DNA of 64,000 nucleotides from Closterium sp. NIES-65 (GCA_948144175.1 CANXME010002068.1:3162001-3226000); one strand, 5' to 3'. Shown: positions 43,000 through 55,219, counted from the stretch's first letter. The notes: a model not told the origin generated them from the sequence alone. Translations and numbers: made by a program.

Positions 43000-45085
43000 T
43001 CGTGAGCCTGCGTCTCGTCCTGCGTCGCCTGTTCGTGCTGCTCGCGCTAGTGGTCGCGGTTCGCGTCAGCGTCCTCCCCCTGTCCCTGGCACGCACCAGA
43101 TGTCTCTGCGTCCGTCCACTGCTCCTCTGAGTGCCCCTTTGCCTTCTCCTCCTGAGTCCTCTCTTCCTGCCCTTGCCGACACGGAGTCGGACTCTCTTCG
43201 TGCTGCCAGTCCTACTGTCACGCGTCTCCTTGCTACTGTTGTCGCTGACCCCTCTTTTGAGTCCACTGCTGCCTCTGCTCTTGTTGCTGAGCTCGTCGAC
43301 TTTGCTGCTCGCTGTCGTCTAGACTACGCTGCTAGTCTCGTTGTTGAGTCTGCGTCTGTCTGTCCTCCGTCCGTCGGGGGTGAGTGTGCTCTTGGCACAG
43401 ACGTCCTTGAGGACAGGCAGGAGGAGTTCCAGTGTCTGGCTGCTGCTTCACCTCATCTCGTGTCCGTACTGCTTACCCCTGAGGGAGACCCGGATGCACT
43501 TGACATCCCGACTCCGCGCTCTTACGCGGAGGCCGTAGAGGGTCCCTACTCCTCTCAGTGGCAGGCAGCTATGGATGCATAGATGGCTTCCTAGAAGTCC
43601 ACAGGCACCTACGTTGACGCAGTTCCCCCTCCTGGGGCGAACATCGTCAGTGGCATGTGGATCTTCAGGGTGAAGCGGCCGCCGGGCTCTCCGCCTGTCT
43701 TCAAGGCGCGGTACGTGGCTCGTGGCTTCAGTCAGCGGCAGGGAGTTGACTACTTTCAGACCTTCTCTCCCACCCTGAAGATGACCACTCTTCCGGTGCT
43801 GCTAAACATAGCCGCTCAGCGTGACTACGAGCTTCACTCCCTTGACTTCAGCACTGCTTTCCTGCAGGGTAGCCTGCACGAGGAGATCTGGCTGCGCCGT
43901 CCACCTGGCTTCACTGGGACTTTCCCTCCTGGCACCCAGTGGAGCCTCCGACGGCCAGTCTACGGTCTCCGCTAGGCACTGCGCGAGTGGCACGACACAC
44001 TGAGGACTACGCTTGCAGCTCTTGGGTTTGCTCCCTCTACTGCTGACCCGTCGCTGTTTCTACGCACCGACACCTCTCTGCCGCCGTTCTACATCCTCGT
44101 GTACGTCGACGACTTAGTCTTTGCCACTGCTGACACTGCTGGACTCGCCCACGTGAAGTCCGAGCTGCAGAAGAGACACACGTGCACAGACCTGGGTGAA
44201 CTGCGCAGCTACCTTGGCTTGCAGATCACCTGGGACAGAGCACGCCGCACCATTACCCTGACTCAGTCACACATGGTGCAGCAGGTCCTTCAGCGCTTCG
44301 GCTTCACGTACTCCTCGCCTCAGGCCACTCCTCTGCCTACTCGCCACTCGCTCTCAGCTCTGCCTTCGGATGAGTCCGTAGAGTCGAGTGGCCCGTACCC
44401 AGAGCTTGTTGGCTGCCTCATGTACCTGATGACCTGCACACGACCTGACCTTGCATACCCTCTTAGCATTCTTGCATGCTATGTTGCTCCTGGGAGACAC
44501 AGACTAGAGCACATGGCTGCAGCGAAGAGGGTGTTGCGCTACTTGTGCAGTACGTCGGGCATGGGGCTAGTGCTTGGAGGGCAGAGTCTAGTGGTCCTCA
44601 CTGGGCACGCGGACGCTTCTTGGGCTGACGACCAGGCTATGCAGCGGTCGTCAAAGGGTTACACCTTCAGCCTTGGTTCCGTCTGTGTTTCGTGGCGGGC
44701 TACTCGCTCGTCTTCTGTTCTCGGCTGCAGTTGTGAGGCCGAGATCTACGCCGGGGCCATGGCTGCACAGGAGCTTCGCTGGCTCACCTATTTGCTGACC
44801 GACCTTGGAGAGCCGCCTCGTTCTCCTCCAGTCCTGTACGTAGACAACAAGGCCATGCTGGCCTTGTGTCGAGAGCAGAGACTGGAGCACAGAACAAAGC
44901 ACATTGCTCTTCGCTACTTCCTTGCTCGTGTGCTACAGCAGCGTGGTGAGTTGCGGCTTGCGCATGTGGCCTCTGAGGCCAACAGTGCTGATGTTTTCAC
45001 CAAGGCACTTGCGCCTTGTGATCATCAGCGCTTTTGTACTCAGCTTGGTCTTGTGCCTGTCTTGCCTCACTTGCTCACTTCTTGA
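43000..45085 (+). pseudogene. RT and RNase H of F
   Basis: RT blocks KRPPGSPPVFKARYVARGFS and SLDFSTAFLQGSLHEEIWLR (43655-43975), then an open frame from 44099 with YVDDLVFATADTAGLAHVKS, SYLGLQITWDRARRTITLT, HADASWADDQAMQRSSKGYT, EAEIYAGAMAAQELRWLTYL and the end LPHLLTS. Domain order confirms Copia. Fossil. Confidence 0.9.
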
Positions 45086-45293
45086 CCTTGCTTGTACTGT
45101 CACATATATATACTCCTGCTCTTGCTTGCTTAGCCTCATATATATATGTGTGCTCCTGCATGTGAACTGGCCTTCTGGCCTTGAACTTGTGCTCGGAATG
45201 TGTGGTGACTTTGTGATCCACCCTGAGCTTTGCTTTGCTCTGCTTGGCTGGTCTTTTGACCCCTTGTTCTCCCCAAGTGTGCATATGGGGGTG

Positions 45294-45414
45294 TGTCAAA
45301 TTATGATGTTGTGTAGGCTATAGTGGGGTAGCCCATATGGGGTACACATTTCTAGGGTTGCATATTTGTATCACTTTCATTCAATAGTCATTCATTCTCG
45401 TTCTAATTTCCTCA
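45294..45414 (+). repeat. 3' LTR of F (121 bp)
   Basis: TGTCAAATTATGATG to ATTTCCTCA, followed by GTAAT and continuing satellite. Confidence 0.95.
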
Positions 45415-47793
45415 GTAATGCGCTTACTCAAGGTACCAACCATATGGGGAAGTAACGCGCTTACTCTTGGTACTAACCATATGAGTAAGTAACATGCTTA
45501 CTCTTAGTACCAACCGTTTACGTAAGTAATGCACATACTCTTTGTATCAACCATATGGGTAAGTAACGTACTTACCCTTGGTACCAATGATAGGGTATGT
45601 AATGCCCTAATTCTTTCTTGCCAAACATATCGGTATGTAACGCACTTATTCTTGGATTCAACTATATGGGTAAGTAATGCCCTTATTCCTGGCACCAACC
45701 TCATAGGAAAGTAATGCGCTTATTTGCGGTACCAACCATCTGGGTAAATAATGCATTTATCCTTCATACCAACTATATGGGTAAGTAACACCCTTTTTCC
45801 TCGTACGAACCACTTGGGAAAGTAATGCGCTTACATGTGGTACCAACCATCCGGGTAAGTAACACGCTTACTCTTGGTACCAACCATATGGATAAGTAAT
45901 GTACTTACCATTGGTACCAACCATATGACTAATTAACGTGCTTATTGTTGGTACCAACCATATGGGTAAGTAATGGTACCAAGTAACCAACGATATATGT
46001 GTGCAACGCCTTTACTCTTGGTACCAACCATATGGGTAAGTAGCACACTTACTCTTGGTACCAACGATATGGATATATAACGCCCTTGCCCTTGGTGCCA
46101 ACCATATCGATATGAAACGCCCTTACTCTTGGTGCCCACCATATCGGTATGTAACGCCCTTTCTCTTGGTACCAACCACATGGGTATGTAACGCGCTTAT
46201 TTGTGGTACGAACCATCTGGGTAAATGATGCACTTATCCTTGGTACCAACTATATGGGTAAGTAATGCACTTCCCCGTAGTACTATCCATAGAGGTAAGT
46301 AACGCTCTTACGCATGGTACCAACCATTTGGGTAATCAAAGCCCTTACTATTGGTACCAAACATATGCATATGTAACGCACTTACTCTAGGTACCAACCA
46401 TATGTGTAAATTATGCACTTACTCTTGGTACCAACCATGTGGGTAAGTAGCGCACTTCCACTTGGAACCAACCATATAGGTATGTAACGCCCTTACTCTT
46501 GGTACCAACCATATGGATAAGTAACGCACTTACTCTCGGTACCAACGATATAGGTAAGCGACTCCCTTTATCTTGGCGTGAACCATATCGGTGTGTAACA
46601 AGCTTACTCTTGGTACAAACCATATGGGTAAGTAACTCGCTTACTCTTGGTACCAACCACATGGAAAGTAACGCCCTTACTCTTGGTACCAACCATATGG
46701 ATAAGTAACGCACTTACCCATAATACCAATTATAAGGGTTAGTCAAGCGCTTACTCTTGGTACCAACCATATGAGTAAGAAACGTGCTTATTGTTGGTAC
46801 CGACCATATAGGTAAGTAACGCACTTCCATTTGGAACCAACTATAGAGGTATGTAACGCCTATACATGTGTTACCAATCATCTGCGTAAGTAACGCACTT
46901 ACCTGTGGTACCAACCAGATGGGTAAGTAACGTGCTTACTCGTAGTACCAACCATTAGTGTATTTGACGCGCTTAATTTTGGTACCAACCATATGGATAA
47001 GTAAAACACGTTCTCTTGGAACCAACAATATGAGTAAGTAACGTGCTTATCGATGGTACCGACCATATGGGTAAGTAAAGCACTTCCTCTTCGTACCAAC
47101 CATTTGGGTAAGTAACGTACTTCTACTTGGAACTAGCCATATAGGTGTGTAATGCCCTTACTCTTGGTACCAACCATATGGGTAAGTAACGTACTTACTC
47201 TTTGTACCAACTATATGGGTAAGAGACGCCCTTACTTTTGGTACCAACCATATGGGTAAGTAACATATTTACTATTGGTACCAACCATATGGGTAATTAA
47301 CGTACCAACTCTTGGTACCAACCGTATAGGTATGTAGCGCGCTTACTCCTGATATCAATAATATGGGTAAGTAGCGTCATTACTCTTGGTACAAACCACA
47401 TAGAAAAGTAACTTGCTTACATGTGGTACCAACCATCTGGGTATGTAATGCGCATATCCTTGGTACCAAGTATATCAGTAAGAAACGCAGTTACGCAAGA
47501 TACCAACCATAAGGGTAAGTAGCGCTCTTACTTGTGGTACCAACCATTTGGGTATTTTGTGCGCTTGCTCTTGGTACCAACCTTGTATGGTAAGTAACGT
47601 ACTTCCACATGGCACCAACCATATAGGTAGTAACGTACCAACCATTTGGATAAGAACCCCACTTACTCCAGGTACCAACCATATGGGTAAGTAACACACT
47701 CACTGTAGCTAACAACCATGTGGATAAGTAACGCGCTTTTTCTTAGTACCAACCATATGGGTACGTAACGCCCTTACTCTTGGTGCTAACCAT
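45415..47793 (+). repeat. 37-bp satellite, stretch 4
   Basis: About 64 monomers in the same orientation, continuing the phase broken by F. More diverged than stretch 3 (more ATGTAACGCCCTTAC and CATCTGGG variants), suggesting nearness to the array edge. Confidence 0.95.
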
Positions 47794-48080
47794 TGTTATG
47801 TGATGCTATCACTTGCATTCACGTCTGTCTGCCTCCCATCACATGTTCGTGCGTTGCATGCGTGGTGTGAGCGTGTGCAAGAGTTTGTGTTTGATGTGGT
47901 TTGGTTTTTCTGAGTGTGTGTGAATGTTGTTTGGCTTGAGCAGATATATGAAGTGACTCCTGTGCTCGATTGCTTTCCGACGAGCCAAGGATCGCTTCAA
48001 TCGGAGCACGAACGAGAAAGTTACGAACGTTCGAAGTTCGTATGCCTTTCATGTTTGGTTGTGGCGACTATGGGAAGTTC
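47794..48080. other. GT-rich unassigned sequence at satellite edge
   Basis: About 290 bp with GTGTGTGTGAATG-like stretches (47850-47935) and no recognisable protein. Different from the spacer copies, though both are TG/CA rich. It may be original flanking DNA or the start of element K. Confidence 0.45.
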
Positions 48081-49383
48081 TGGGAATGACTCTATATAGG
48101 GTACAGAATTTTGGGGTTTGGGAAATTTGTACCCATCACTGTAGATGCTGCCAAGTGGTTGGGTGAAGCCAAACCAGGTTGGCAAGTGTGGCCAACTTGG
48201 GTGAGGTGGATTGTGGAGGTTGGGAAAGTGACAAAGGTGAAAGTTGGGTTGCCTATTGAGAAGGAAACTGTGTGGCATGGGGTTTCCTCGGTTGGGGACT
48301 CGAATGGGACCTTCTCTCTCGTCCTCCTCTTCCCTCCTATCTGGTTTCTAGCCACTCTAACACTTTTGTATGGAACTTGTGAGATAACTTGTGATTGAGT
48401 TAAGTTCTATGGCAGCTTACCCCTAGTGCGCCGAAATCTATAACTCAAGATTTACATCACCTTTATGTACGATTCAAATTGGATATTGTAGCCACAAAAT
48501 AGAGCTATAACATATTCAAAATTAGTGAAGTTTCCACATGCGTTTTCTCGTCGACGGCTTTTCTTGTGAGCGCGACATTTCTGTCCAGGATTCTAAGCCA
48601 ACGATTATGAGAAATTTAGGCACCTAATCTTCATAGACTCCGTCCTTAGTCTCTAAAAAGTGGTATCAGAGCTGATTAAGTACCTTGTGGGGAGTCTACT
48701 GAAGTGTGAAGACCCTCCTAGATCCACCATGGCCTGTGGGCATGCCTTAGTGGAGTTCTAGAGGTTGGATGTGACTTCTGCTAAGGGGAAACTCTGCCGA
48801 AATTTCGTTGGCGCCGACATTTGTGAAAATTTTGTGGCACTTCAGTGTGGACAGCAAAGGGGGGAGCTGAAACCTGTGATTGGGAGCAGAGGAGATGAGT
48901 CAAGAGAGTGGGGAAGCAGCTGAGAAGAGGAGTGAGCCGCCTCCATCAAAGATTGAGGCGTTGCATTGCTCCAACTACGAAGAATGGAGTGGGTGAATTA
49001 GGAGCGTCTTCAAGCGCTACAAGCTGCTGAAACTCGCGATGGGAGATGAGAAAATGCCCAAGGAAGGAGATGCTCAAGATCGGTCGATTGAGCGGAGCGC
49101 GGTGCTGTTCGACCTCATCTTGCAATCGGTCAACAACGACATGTTCCATCACATCAAGGACTTGGTTGAGTTGGACGACTCCGGTCCAAAGGCGTAGAAG
49201 CTACTACGCGACGTGATTCAGCCCAACACGCTGCCCATGGTGATCATGCTCGAGAAAGAGCTGGCAGCCATCTCCATGCGATCGGGTGATGATGTGAATC
49301 CGGTCCTTGACAAGATCAAGGACACATATGTGAGGATGGCAGCGGCGGGCAGCAAACTGTCGCAGATGCAGCAGTGCACCAAG
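48081..49383 (+). mobile_element. Copia element K, 5' part
   Basis: Outermost element of the nest. A probable LTR (about 48081-48660, start uncertain; CTATATAGGGTACAGA resembles the LTR core of the short-LTR group) is followed by PBS 48661-48672 and gag (from 48895: MSQESGEAAEKRSEPPPSKI, then LHCSNYEEW, VLDKIKDTYVRMAAAGSKLS and QMQQCTK). It is interrupted at CCAAG (49379-49383) by element H and resumes at 54982. Broken; its age must exceed that of H, I and J inserted in it. Confidence 0.8.
48661..48672 (+). other. Primer binding site of K
   Basis: TGGTATCAGAGC, the standard plant copia PBS complementary to initiator-Met tRNA. Confidence 0.88.
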
Positions 49384-49891
49384 TGTCAACGGGAGCGTTG
49401 TAAGGCCCCGTCCTCGCTTGGGCGGAGCCAACCTTGTGGTCGGATGTGCGGGGGTTGCAGCCGACCTGCAGCAGTGGGCTCGGGGACCACTGCAAGAGCG
49501 CCAAGCTGGAGGGCGCCTGGCTGGAGGGCGCCGAGCAAGAGGACGTCGACTTGGGCGTCCCGGGGGGCCCATAAACCGACCTGGGCGTCTGGTCGGCGTC
49601 CTGGGAGGAGGGACGCCGCTCTGGAGGTTTGGAAGGCGTCCTGGGCGCCTCGACGCCATACTGGGGACGCTGGGCATGCGCGGCCGGCTACGGACTGCGC
49701 TGGTCGGCCAGGCGTGGTTGCCCGGTCGACCGGGATACCCGGGCAATGTATGCAAGTGTCGCTAGGGTGGAGTCTGCGAGGCCGGCCTAGGGGGTGGTAT
49801 CCCGAGGTCGACGTCGCTGGTGGGCGCAGTCGCTGGCGTGGAGTCTGCCAGGCGTCTGCGCTATGGTCGTGACAAGATGTGGAGCACCAAC
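49384..49891 (+). repeat. 5' LTR-like copy of H
   Basis: Matches the first 490 or so bases of the 3' LTR at 54102 with about 6 percent difference by eye, from TGTCAACG to the GTGACA region. Rich in GGCGTCC/GACGCC repeats. Confidence 0.85.
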
Positions 49892-50105
49892 CAGGGACGC
49901 CGACAAGAAGTCGGCCAAAGACAATGGTCGAGGAGGAGGAGGTCGACGACGAGAGTGCTCGATGTGCGGCGACCCTGACCACCTCTCCTACGAGTGCCCC
50001 GACCGCAGTGACTCCGACAACGACGACGCCAAGGGAGGCCGCGGAAGGTCGGGCATTCGTTGCCCTTGTCGAGGAGGAAACAAGCCGCGCAAGGAGAAGC
50101 AGTAG

Positions 50106-50999
50106 ATGACATCGACCTCCGCGAAGGACGTCGACTCCTCTGCAGGTGGCAAGGGGCGGGACGACAAGACGGCGTCGTGCTCGCTGGTCGGCGTCGTGGA
50201 GCCGACCGTCTCGCTGGCACCAGAAGCCGGGGAGGACTTCCAGGCGGTAGCGGCAGCTGTGCAGGCAAACCCGGCGGTGGTACTGCTCGACAGCGGTTGC
50301 TCCCAACACCTGATGGGGACGAAGGAAGTCTTCGTCGACCTGCAGCCGAGCAGCTCCATCAAGCACGCGCGCGGCTTTAATGGGGCACTGCAGGACGTTC
50401 AGGGCCGCAGCACCGTCGCTCTGCAAGGGGAGGCCGGGAAGCAGGTGCTCATCCCCAACGTGCTTTACGTCCCGGGTGTTCGGGCAAACCTGCTTTCAGC
50501 CGGCCAGCTGAAGGAGCACGGCGTGAAGCTGCAGGAGGACGGCGACGAGATGCTGCTCGTCTCGGCAGCAAGGGAGGTGCTCGGTCGGGCGACGTACACC
50601 GGGCGTGTCCTCTGCACCGACCTGCACCCCTGCTCGGCCACGTCGATAACGCCTACCACGGAGGTAGTGGCCCTGCGCGCGATTGTCTCGGCGACAAAGG
50701 CATTGCCGGACAGGATGCACGCAAGGCTTGCGCACGTCGGCATAGACACCATCAGGAACTCGGCAAAGAACGAGGTCGCCATTGGGCTGGACCTCAAGTC
50801 GGCGACCGGCGCCGACTCACCGTGTGTCTCGTGCGTCGGCGGGAAGCTGACGCGGCACACCTTCCCTGACCAAGGCTCCGACGACGACGACGTGCTTGCC
50901 GTCGTGCACATCGACCTGTGCGGGCCGTTCCGCGTGGCTGCCAAGGATGGCAGCCTGTACTTCTTGCTGCTGAAGGACGGCAAGACCCGCTACGTGTAG
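50106..50999 (+). pseudogene. Protease and integrase N-terminal part of H
   Basis: Frame of 297 codons with the protease active site VVLLDSGCSQHLMGTKEVF, VLYVPGVRANLLSAGQL, then the integrase zinc module (MHARLAHVGIDTIRNSA ... CVSCVGGKLTRHTF) and the first core Asp in VVHIDLCGPF. The integrase core continues to about 51660 (LRSDRGGEFLWKQF, MAEREMRTVVESVRTMLL, LAQVWGCMAQFLAPE). Fossil. Confidence 0.88.
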
Positions 51000-52065
51000 G
51001 TGAAGCCGGTCATCAAGAAGTCAGATGCGTTGCCGGTGTTCGTGCAATGGCTGGCGGTGGCTGAGCGGCAGGGTTTAGGGTGCTGCTGGAGTTCTAGAAG
51101 TGGCTGGTGTTGGTGGAGAGGCACACGAAGAAGTCGGTGTTGATGCTGCGCTCTGACCGGGGAGGGGAGTTCCTCTGGAAGCAGTTCACCGACTTCGTGA
51201 ACGGCAAGGGGATTGTCCACGACCTGACCTGCCCATACACCCCATAGCAGAACGGCATGGCGGAGCGGGAGATGAGGACGGTGGTGGAGTCGGTGCGGAC
51301 AATGCTGCTGCACATGGGCGTGCAGCACCACTGGTGGCACCTCGCTCTCCGGCAGGCGGTTTGGGTTTGCAACTGCCTTGAGAGGTTGGCGCTGCCGCCG
51401 GGGACGACGCTGTACTAGCAGCTGACCAGGAAGAAGCCCGACTTGTCGCTGGCGCAGGTGTGGGGCTGCATGGCGCAGTTCTTAGCCCCCGAGCAGCAGC
51501 GTGGTCGGAAGCTGCAGCCGAAGGCCCGGTGGGGCCTTCACCTCGGCGTGTCGGAGGAGAGTAAGGGCTGGGAGCTCCTCAAGATCTCCGACAACCGGGT
51601 TGTCACCACGTTGGACGTGGTGTTCTACGAGAGCATGTCGCTGGAGGTGTGGAAGTCAGCGCACGGGCCGGCATCAGGGCGGATGCCGGCTCCCCCGCCA
51701 ACGGACACCTCGACGGCGATGCCGCCTCTACTTGCCGAGATCGATGACGTTGCTGGTGAGGACGCCGAGGACATCCCCGCTCCTTGCACTCCACCTGCCC
51801 CTCCCCTTGTTGCCGACTTACATGGGCTGACCTTGATGTCGGCCTCCTGCAATGAAGGGAAAAGTGGTGCGTCACCTGTGGCGCCGGTCCCAAGCATCGC
51901 CGGTGGTCGACGTGCTGCTGTGCAAGGCGGCATGGGAGCGAGGTTGACGCCGACTGGGAGGCAGCAGGTGGTGCAGACGCCTTTGGTGAAACCGGTAAAG
52001 GAGGCGGCTGCAGGAAACAGCAGCTGACAGGGGAGCAGGCAGCAGCGACGCCGACCAAGGAGCCG

Positions 52066-53259
52066 TTGGCGACCGGGCTGTCGTCAGGGGAGGCGACCAC
52101 AGGGGAGCAGTTGACTAGGACGCCGGCTGAGGAGCAGCAGGACGCCAAGGGCAGCGACGACGGCGAAGATGGAGGGGACGCCGAGGAGGTCCAGGCGGCA
52201 CCACGGCGTTCAGGCCGACTTCGGAGGCCGCCTGACTTCTTCGTCCCCGCTGCCTTCACCACGGTTTATGGCGTCGACGATGATGACCTGCTGTACGACG
52301 ACGCCGAGGAGGATGAGGAGTTTCCAGAGCTCGACCCCGACATGCTAGCCGACCCCGAGCACCGTTGGGACATCTCGACGATGACGATGAAGGAGGCGTT
52401 GGCGAGCTGGAAGGGCCCGGCAGTGAAGGCCGCCATGGAGGAGGAGATTCGCAGCCTCCTCAACATGGGAACGTGGGAGCTGGTCAAACGCGCGCCGCGA
52501 GTGAACATCATGAAGAACCGGTGGGTGATGTCGACGAAGTACCACATCGACGACACCGTCGAGCGAGAAAAGGCGAGGCTGGTCGTGAAGGGCTTCACGC
52601 AGGTGTACGGCGCCGACTACGACAAGACGTTCGCGCTGGTGGGCAGCTGCGTCACGCTGAGGATCTTCCTCAGCATCGTCGCCGTCGGCAACCTCAAGCT
52701 GATGCAGCTCGACATGAAGAAAGCCTTCCTGCAGAGCAAGCTTGACCGGGTGCTGTACATGCACCAGCCGGACTACTTCAATGACGGATCCGGCCGGGTG
52801 TGCAAGCTGCTGAAGAGCCTGTATGGGCTGAAGCAGTCGCCGCTGCTATGGTTCTTGGCGCTCAACGATGTGCTGGTCGGCGCCGGGTGGAAGAAGAGCC
52901 TGGTCGACGAGGCTCTTTACTTCACGGTCAGCAAGGACGGAGTGGCCTGCTGGGTGCTGGTCTACGTTGACGACCTGATTGCTGCCAGCCGCAGCGCCGC
53001 GATGCTGATAGAGCTGAAGGAGCTGCTGGAAGCCGCCTTCAAGCTGCGCGAGATCTTGCCGGTGCAAAAGTACCTTGGGCTGGAGATCGTGCGCGATAGG
53101 TCAGCGGGGAAGCTGTGGCTACACCAACAGGGCTACGCCGACAAGCTACGTAGGCGCTTCATCGACGAGGAGCAGATCGGGCTCAACCCGAAGACGCCGG
53201 TCTCGGTCGACGCCTACGCCGAGCTCACCTTCGACGACGAGGAGGCGCAGGAACGGTAG
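52066..53259 (+). pseudogene. Reverse transcriptase frame of H (397 codons open)
   Basis: After an acidic linker come RT blocks ALASWKGPAVKAAMEEEIRS, REKARLVVKGFTQVYGADYD, LMQLDMKKAFLQSKLDRVLY, KLLKSLYGLKQSPLLWF and the palm VYVDDLIAASRSA, then VQKYLGLEIVRDRS. Conserved RT order is intact across the frame. It belongs to a broken element, so it is listed as a fossil. Confidence 0.9.
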
Positions 53260-53286
53260 GAGGAGGATCACCGACAGAAGGTCGGC

Positions 53287-53973
53287 TTGTTGCAGTTCGC
53301 GGCGACGACGACGAGGCCGGACATCCCCTTTGCCTGCAGCAAGCTGGGGAGCGGCCTCACGGTGAGGAGTGACCAGCACTGGCGCGAGGTCGACCGTTGC
53401 CTTGCCTACCTTGCCAACACACGTGACACCGCCCTAGAGTTCGGCGGTGGACCTGAGTTGCTCGAGTTGGTCGGCTACGTGGATGTCGACGACGCCGGTG
53501 ACAAGCAGAATAGGACAAGCACGGATGGCTACTCGTTCGTCTACGTTGGGGCCGCAGTCTCCTGGTCAAGCTAGCGCATCAAGTGCGCGAGGCTGTCGTC
53601 AACCCAGTAGGAGTACGTGGCGGCGACTGAAGCTGGCAAGGAGGGACGCCGCCTTCGCTTCCTCCTTGCCGAGTTCCGGCAGCTGGACGCCGGGAAGCCG
53701 GCTGTCCTGCGCGTGGACAACAAGTCGGCCATCACGGTCGCCAAGGGCATGGGGTTGACAGGCAACCTCAAGCACATGGAGCGGCCACAGGCCTGGTCGC
53801 AGCACATGGTGAAGCGCGGGAAGTTCTCGCTGCAGTACATCCCGACTGCTGAGCAGCCAGCCGACTTCCTGACGAAGGCGCTGCACTATCTAGCCTTCAA
53901 CCGGTGCTCCGTCGCAATCGGCCAGGTGCACTTGGCTGACGTGGGCGACGGCAACAACGACGTGCAGCAGTAG
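53287..53973 (+). pseudogene. RNase H of H
   Basis: TRPDIPFACSKLGSGLTVRS, LELVGYVDVDDAGDKQNRTS, SFVYVGAAVSWSS, then LRVDNKSAITVAKGMGLTGN, FSLQYIPTAEQPADFLTKAL, ending NNDVQQ. Typical copia RNase H. The tail matches that of J (VDDVQQ). Fossil. Confidence 0.88.
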
Positions 53974-54101
53974 GTGCCATGCCCTCTTGCATGGCTGGTG
54001 TGGTGACCGGCGTGCTGTGTGTTGGGTGAACGCTGACGGGCTATTCTCAGAGCTGTACTGCCGTGTGGGCTAGGGGCCCAAGCGCGAACGCGGCAGGGGA
54101 G

Positions 54102-54981
54102 TGTCAACGAGAGTGTTGTAAGACCCCGTCCTCGCTTGGGCAGAGCCAACCTTGTGGTCGGATGTGCGGGGATTGCAGCCGACCTGCAGCAGTGGGCACG
54201 GGGGCCACTGCAAGGGCGCCAAGATGGAGGGCGCCTGGCTGGAAGGCGCCGAGCAAGAGGACGCCGACCCGGGCGTCCCGGGGGGCCCAGACACCGACCT
54301 GGGCATCTGGTCGGCGTCCTGGGAGGAGGGACACCGCTCTGGAGGTTTGGAAGGCGTCCTGGGCGCCTCGACGCCAGACTGGGGATGCCGGGCATGCGCG
54401 GCCGGCTACGGACTGCGCTGGTCGGCCAGGCGTGGTTGCCCGGTCGACCGGGATATCCGGGCAATGTGTGCGAGTGTCGCCAGGGTGGAGTCTGCGAGGC
54501 CGACCTCGGGGGTGGTATCCCGAGGTCGACGTGGCTGGTGGGCGCAGTCGCTGGCGTGGAGTCTGCCAGGCGTCTGCGCTGTACACGTGACAGGGAAGTG
54601 CGCACCAAACAGATGCGCACACCTGCGAAGCAGGTGCACCGTTGTCCTGCGGGTGCAACGCTGTGCAGCCAACTTGCTGCTGCGCTGGCACACCGTGGAC
54701 AAGCAACGTTGGCGAACTACTACTCTGCAACGCTGGAACGGTTCGAGCGCTGCTGCGCTGGAGGTTGACTAGTAGCCTAGCTAGCACTGACGTAGTCTAT
54801 GATGCCAATGTTGTTACTATTATTGTTGTCATGTTTTGCTAGTGAAACCCTTGCCATTTCTCCCCGTCAACTAGCAAGCAGAGTAAACACAAGGAAACGA
54901 CTAAGTGAACAAATGCAGAGATCACACGAGCACACGTGCCTAGCCGATAGTCTAGCTCCCGTTGCAGCAGTTATCTCCGCA
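54102..54981 (+). repeat. 3' LTR of H (880 bp)
   Basis: TGTCAACGAGAGTG after a polypurine stretch to GTTATCTCCGCA before TSD CCAAG. It contains GC-rich GACGCC/GGCGTC units (about 54220-54390) and an AT-richer end. Homologous to the J LTR at 61505-62521 except near the 3' end. Confidence 0.9.
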
Positions 54982-55219
54982 CCAAGATCATCTCAATGCT
55001 CGACAACTTGTGGGATAACCTCATCCCCACCATCAATGTTCAGCACGACAAGTGGACGTCTGAGTGGCTACGGCAGCAGATCCTGCAAGAGGACTTCCGC
55101 AGGTGCCACACGAGAGGTGGTGCTGCCAAGAAATCTGCTGAGGGGTATGGAGCTGCAGAAGGCAGCACAGAGGGGGAGGGAGAGGCCGAGGCTGTGGGAG
55201 AAGCTGTGGCAGAGGGAGA
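54982..55219 (+). mobile_element. Copia element K, gag continuation
   Basis: Gag sequence of K resumes after the H insertion: IISMLDNLWDNLIPTINVQH and LRQQILQEDFRRCHTRGG, followed by an acidic Gly/Glu tail. It begins with TSD CCAAG and ends with GGAGA (55215-55219), the TSD of element I. Confidence 0.85.

Larger units (their letters stand above)
37915..45414 (+). mobile_element. Copia element F (short-LTR group, longest copy)
   Basis: Plus-strand copia of 7500 bp with 121-bp LTRs (37915-38035, 45294-45414; three differences) and perfect TSD GTAAT (37910-37914, 45415-45419), inserted in satellite. Order: PBS 38036-38054, leader with CGGCCCCGCCGCCCTTCGCT units (about 38160-38880), gag (39157 to about 40440), protease and integrase (40490-42007 open), post-integrase block and linker (42014-42900), RT (about 43000-44270), RNase H (to 45085), 3' UTR with TA microsatellites and polypurine tract ATGGGGGTG. 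The most complete copy of its group by content, but broken at about five to ten points. Confidence 0.95.
49384..54981 (+). mobile_element. Copia element H, nested in K
   Basis: Plus-strand copia, bounded by TGTCAACGGGAG (49384) and a 3' LTR ending ATCTCCGCA (54981), with perfect TSD CCAAG (49379-49383, 54982-54986). Order: 5' LTR-like copy (49384-49891, shorter than the 3' LTR), gag zinc knuckle C-x2-C-x4-H-x4-C (CSMCGDPDHLSYEC, about 49958-50000), protease (LDSGCSQHLMG, about 50285-50320), integrase (about 50720-51660), acidic linker, RT (52400-53100), RNase H (53280-53970), 3' UTR, polypurine tract (GCGGCAGGGGAG) and 3' LTR 54102-54981. Same family as J. Broken, around ten breaks. Confidence 0.92.

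Noticed and set aside
48081-48400. Short frames near the start of K (for example 48111-48398) as a small host gene
   Set aside because: Located in the probable LTR of K upstream of a clear PBS; no recognised domain, and the reverse strand is equally open.
49386-50426. 346-codon minus-strand frame over the LTR and gag of H
   Set aside because: Antisense of a recognised copia gag and protease; GC-rich sequence keeps reverse frames open by chance, with no domain seen.
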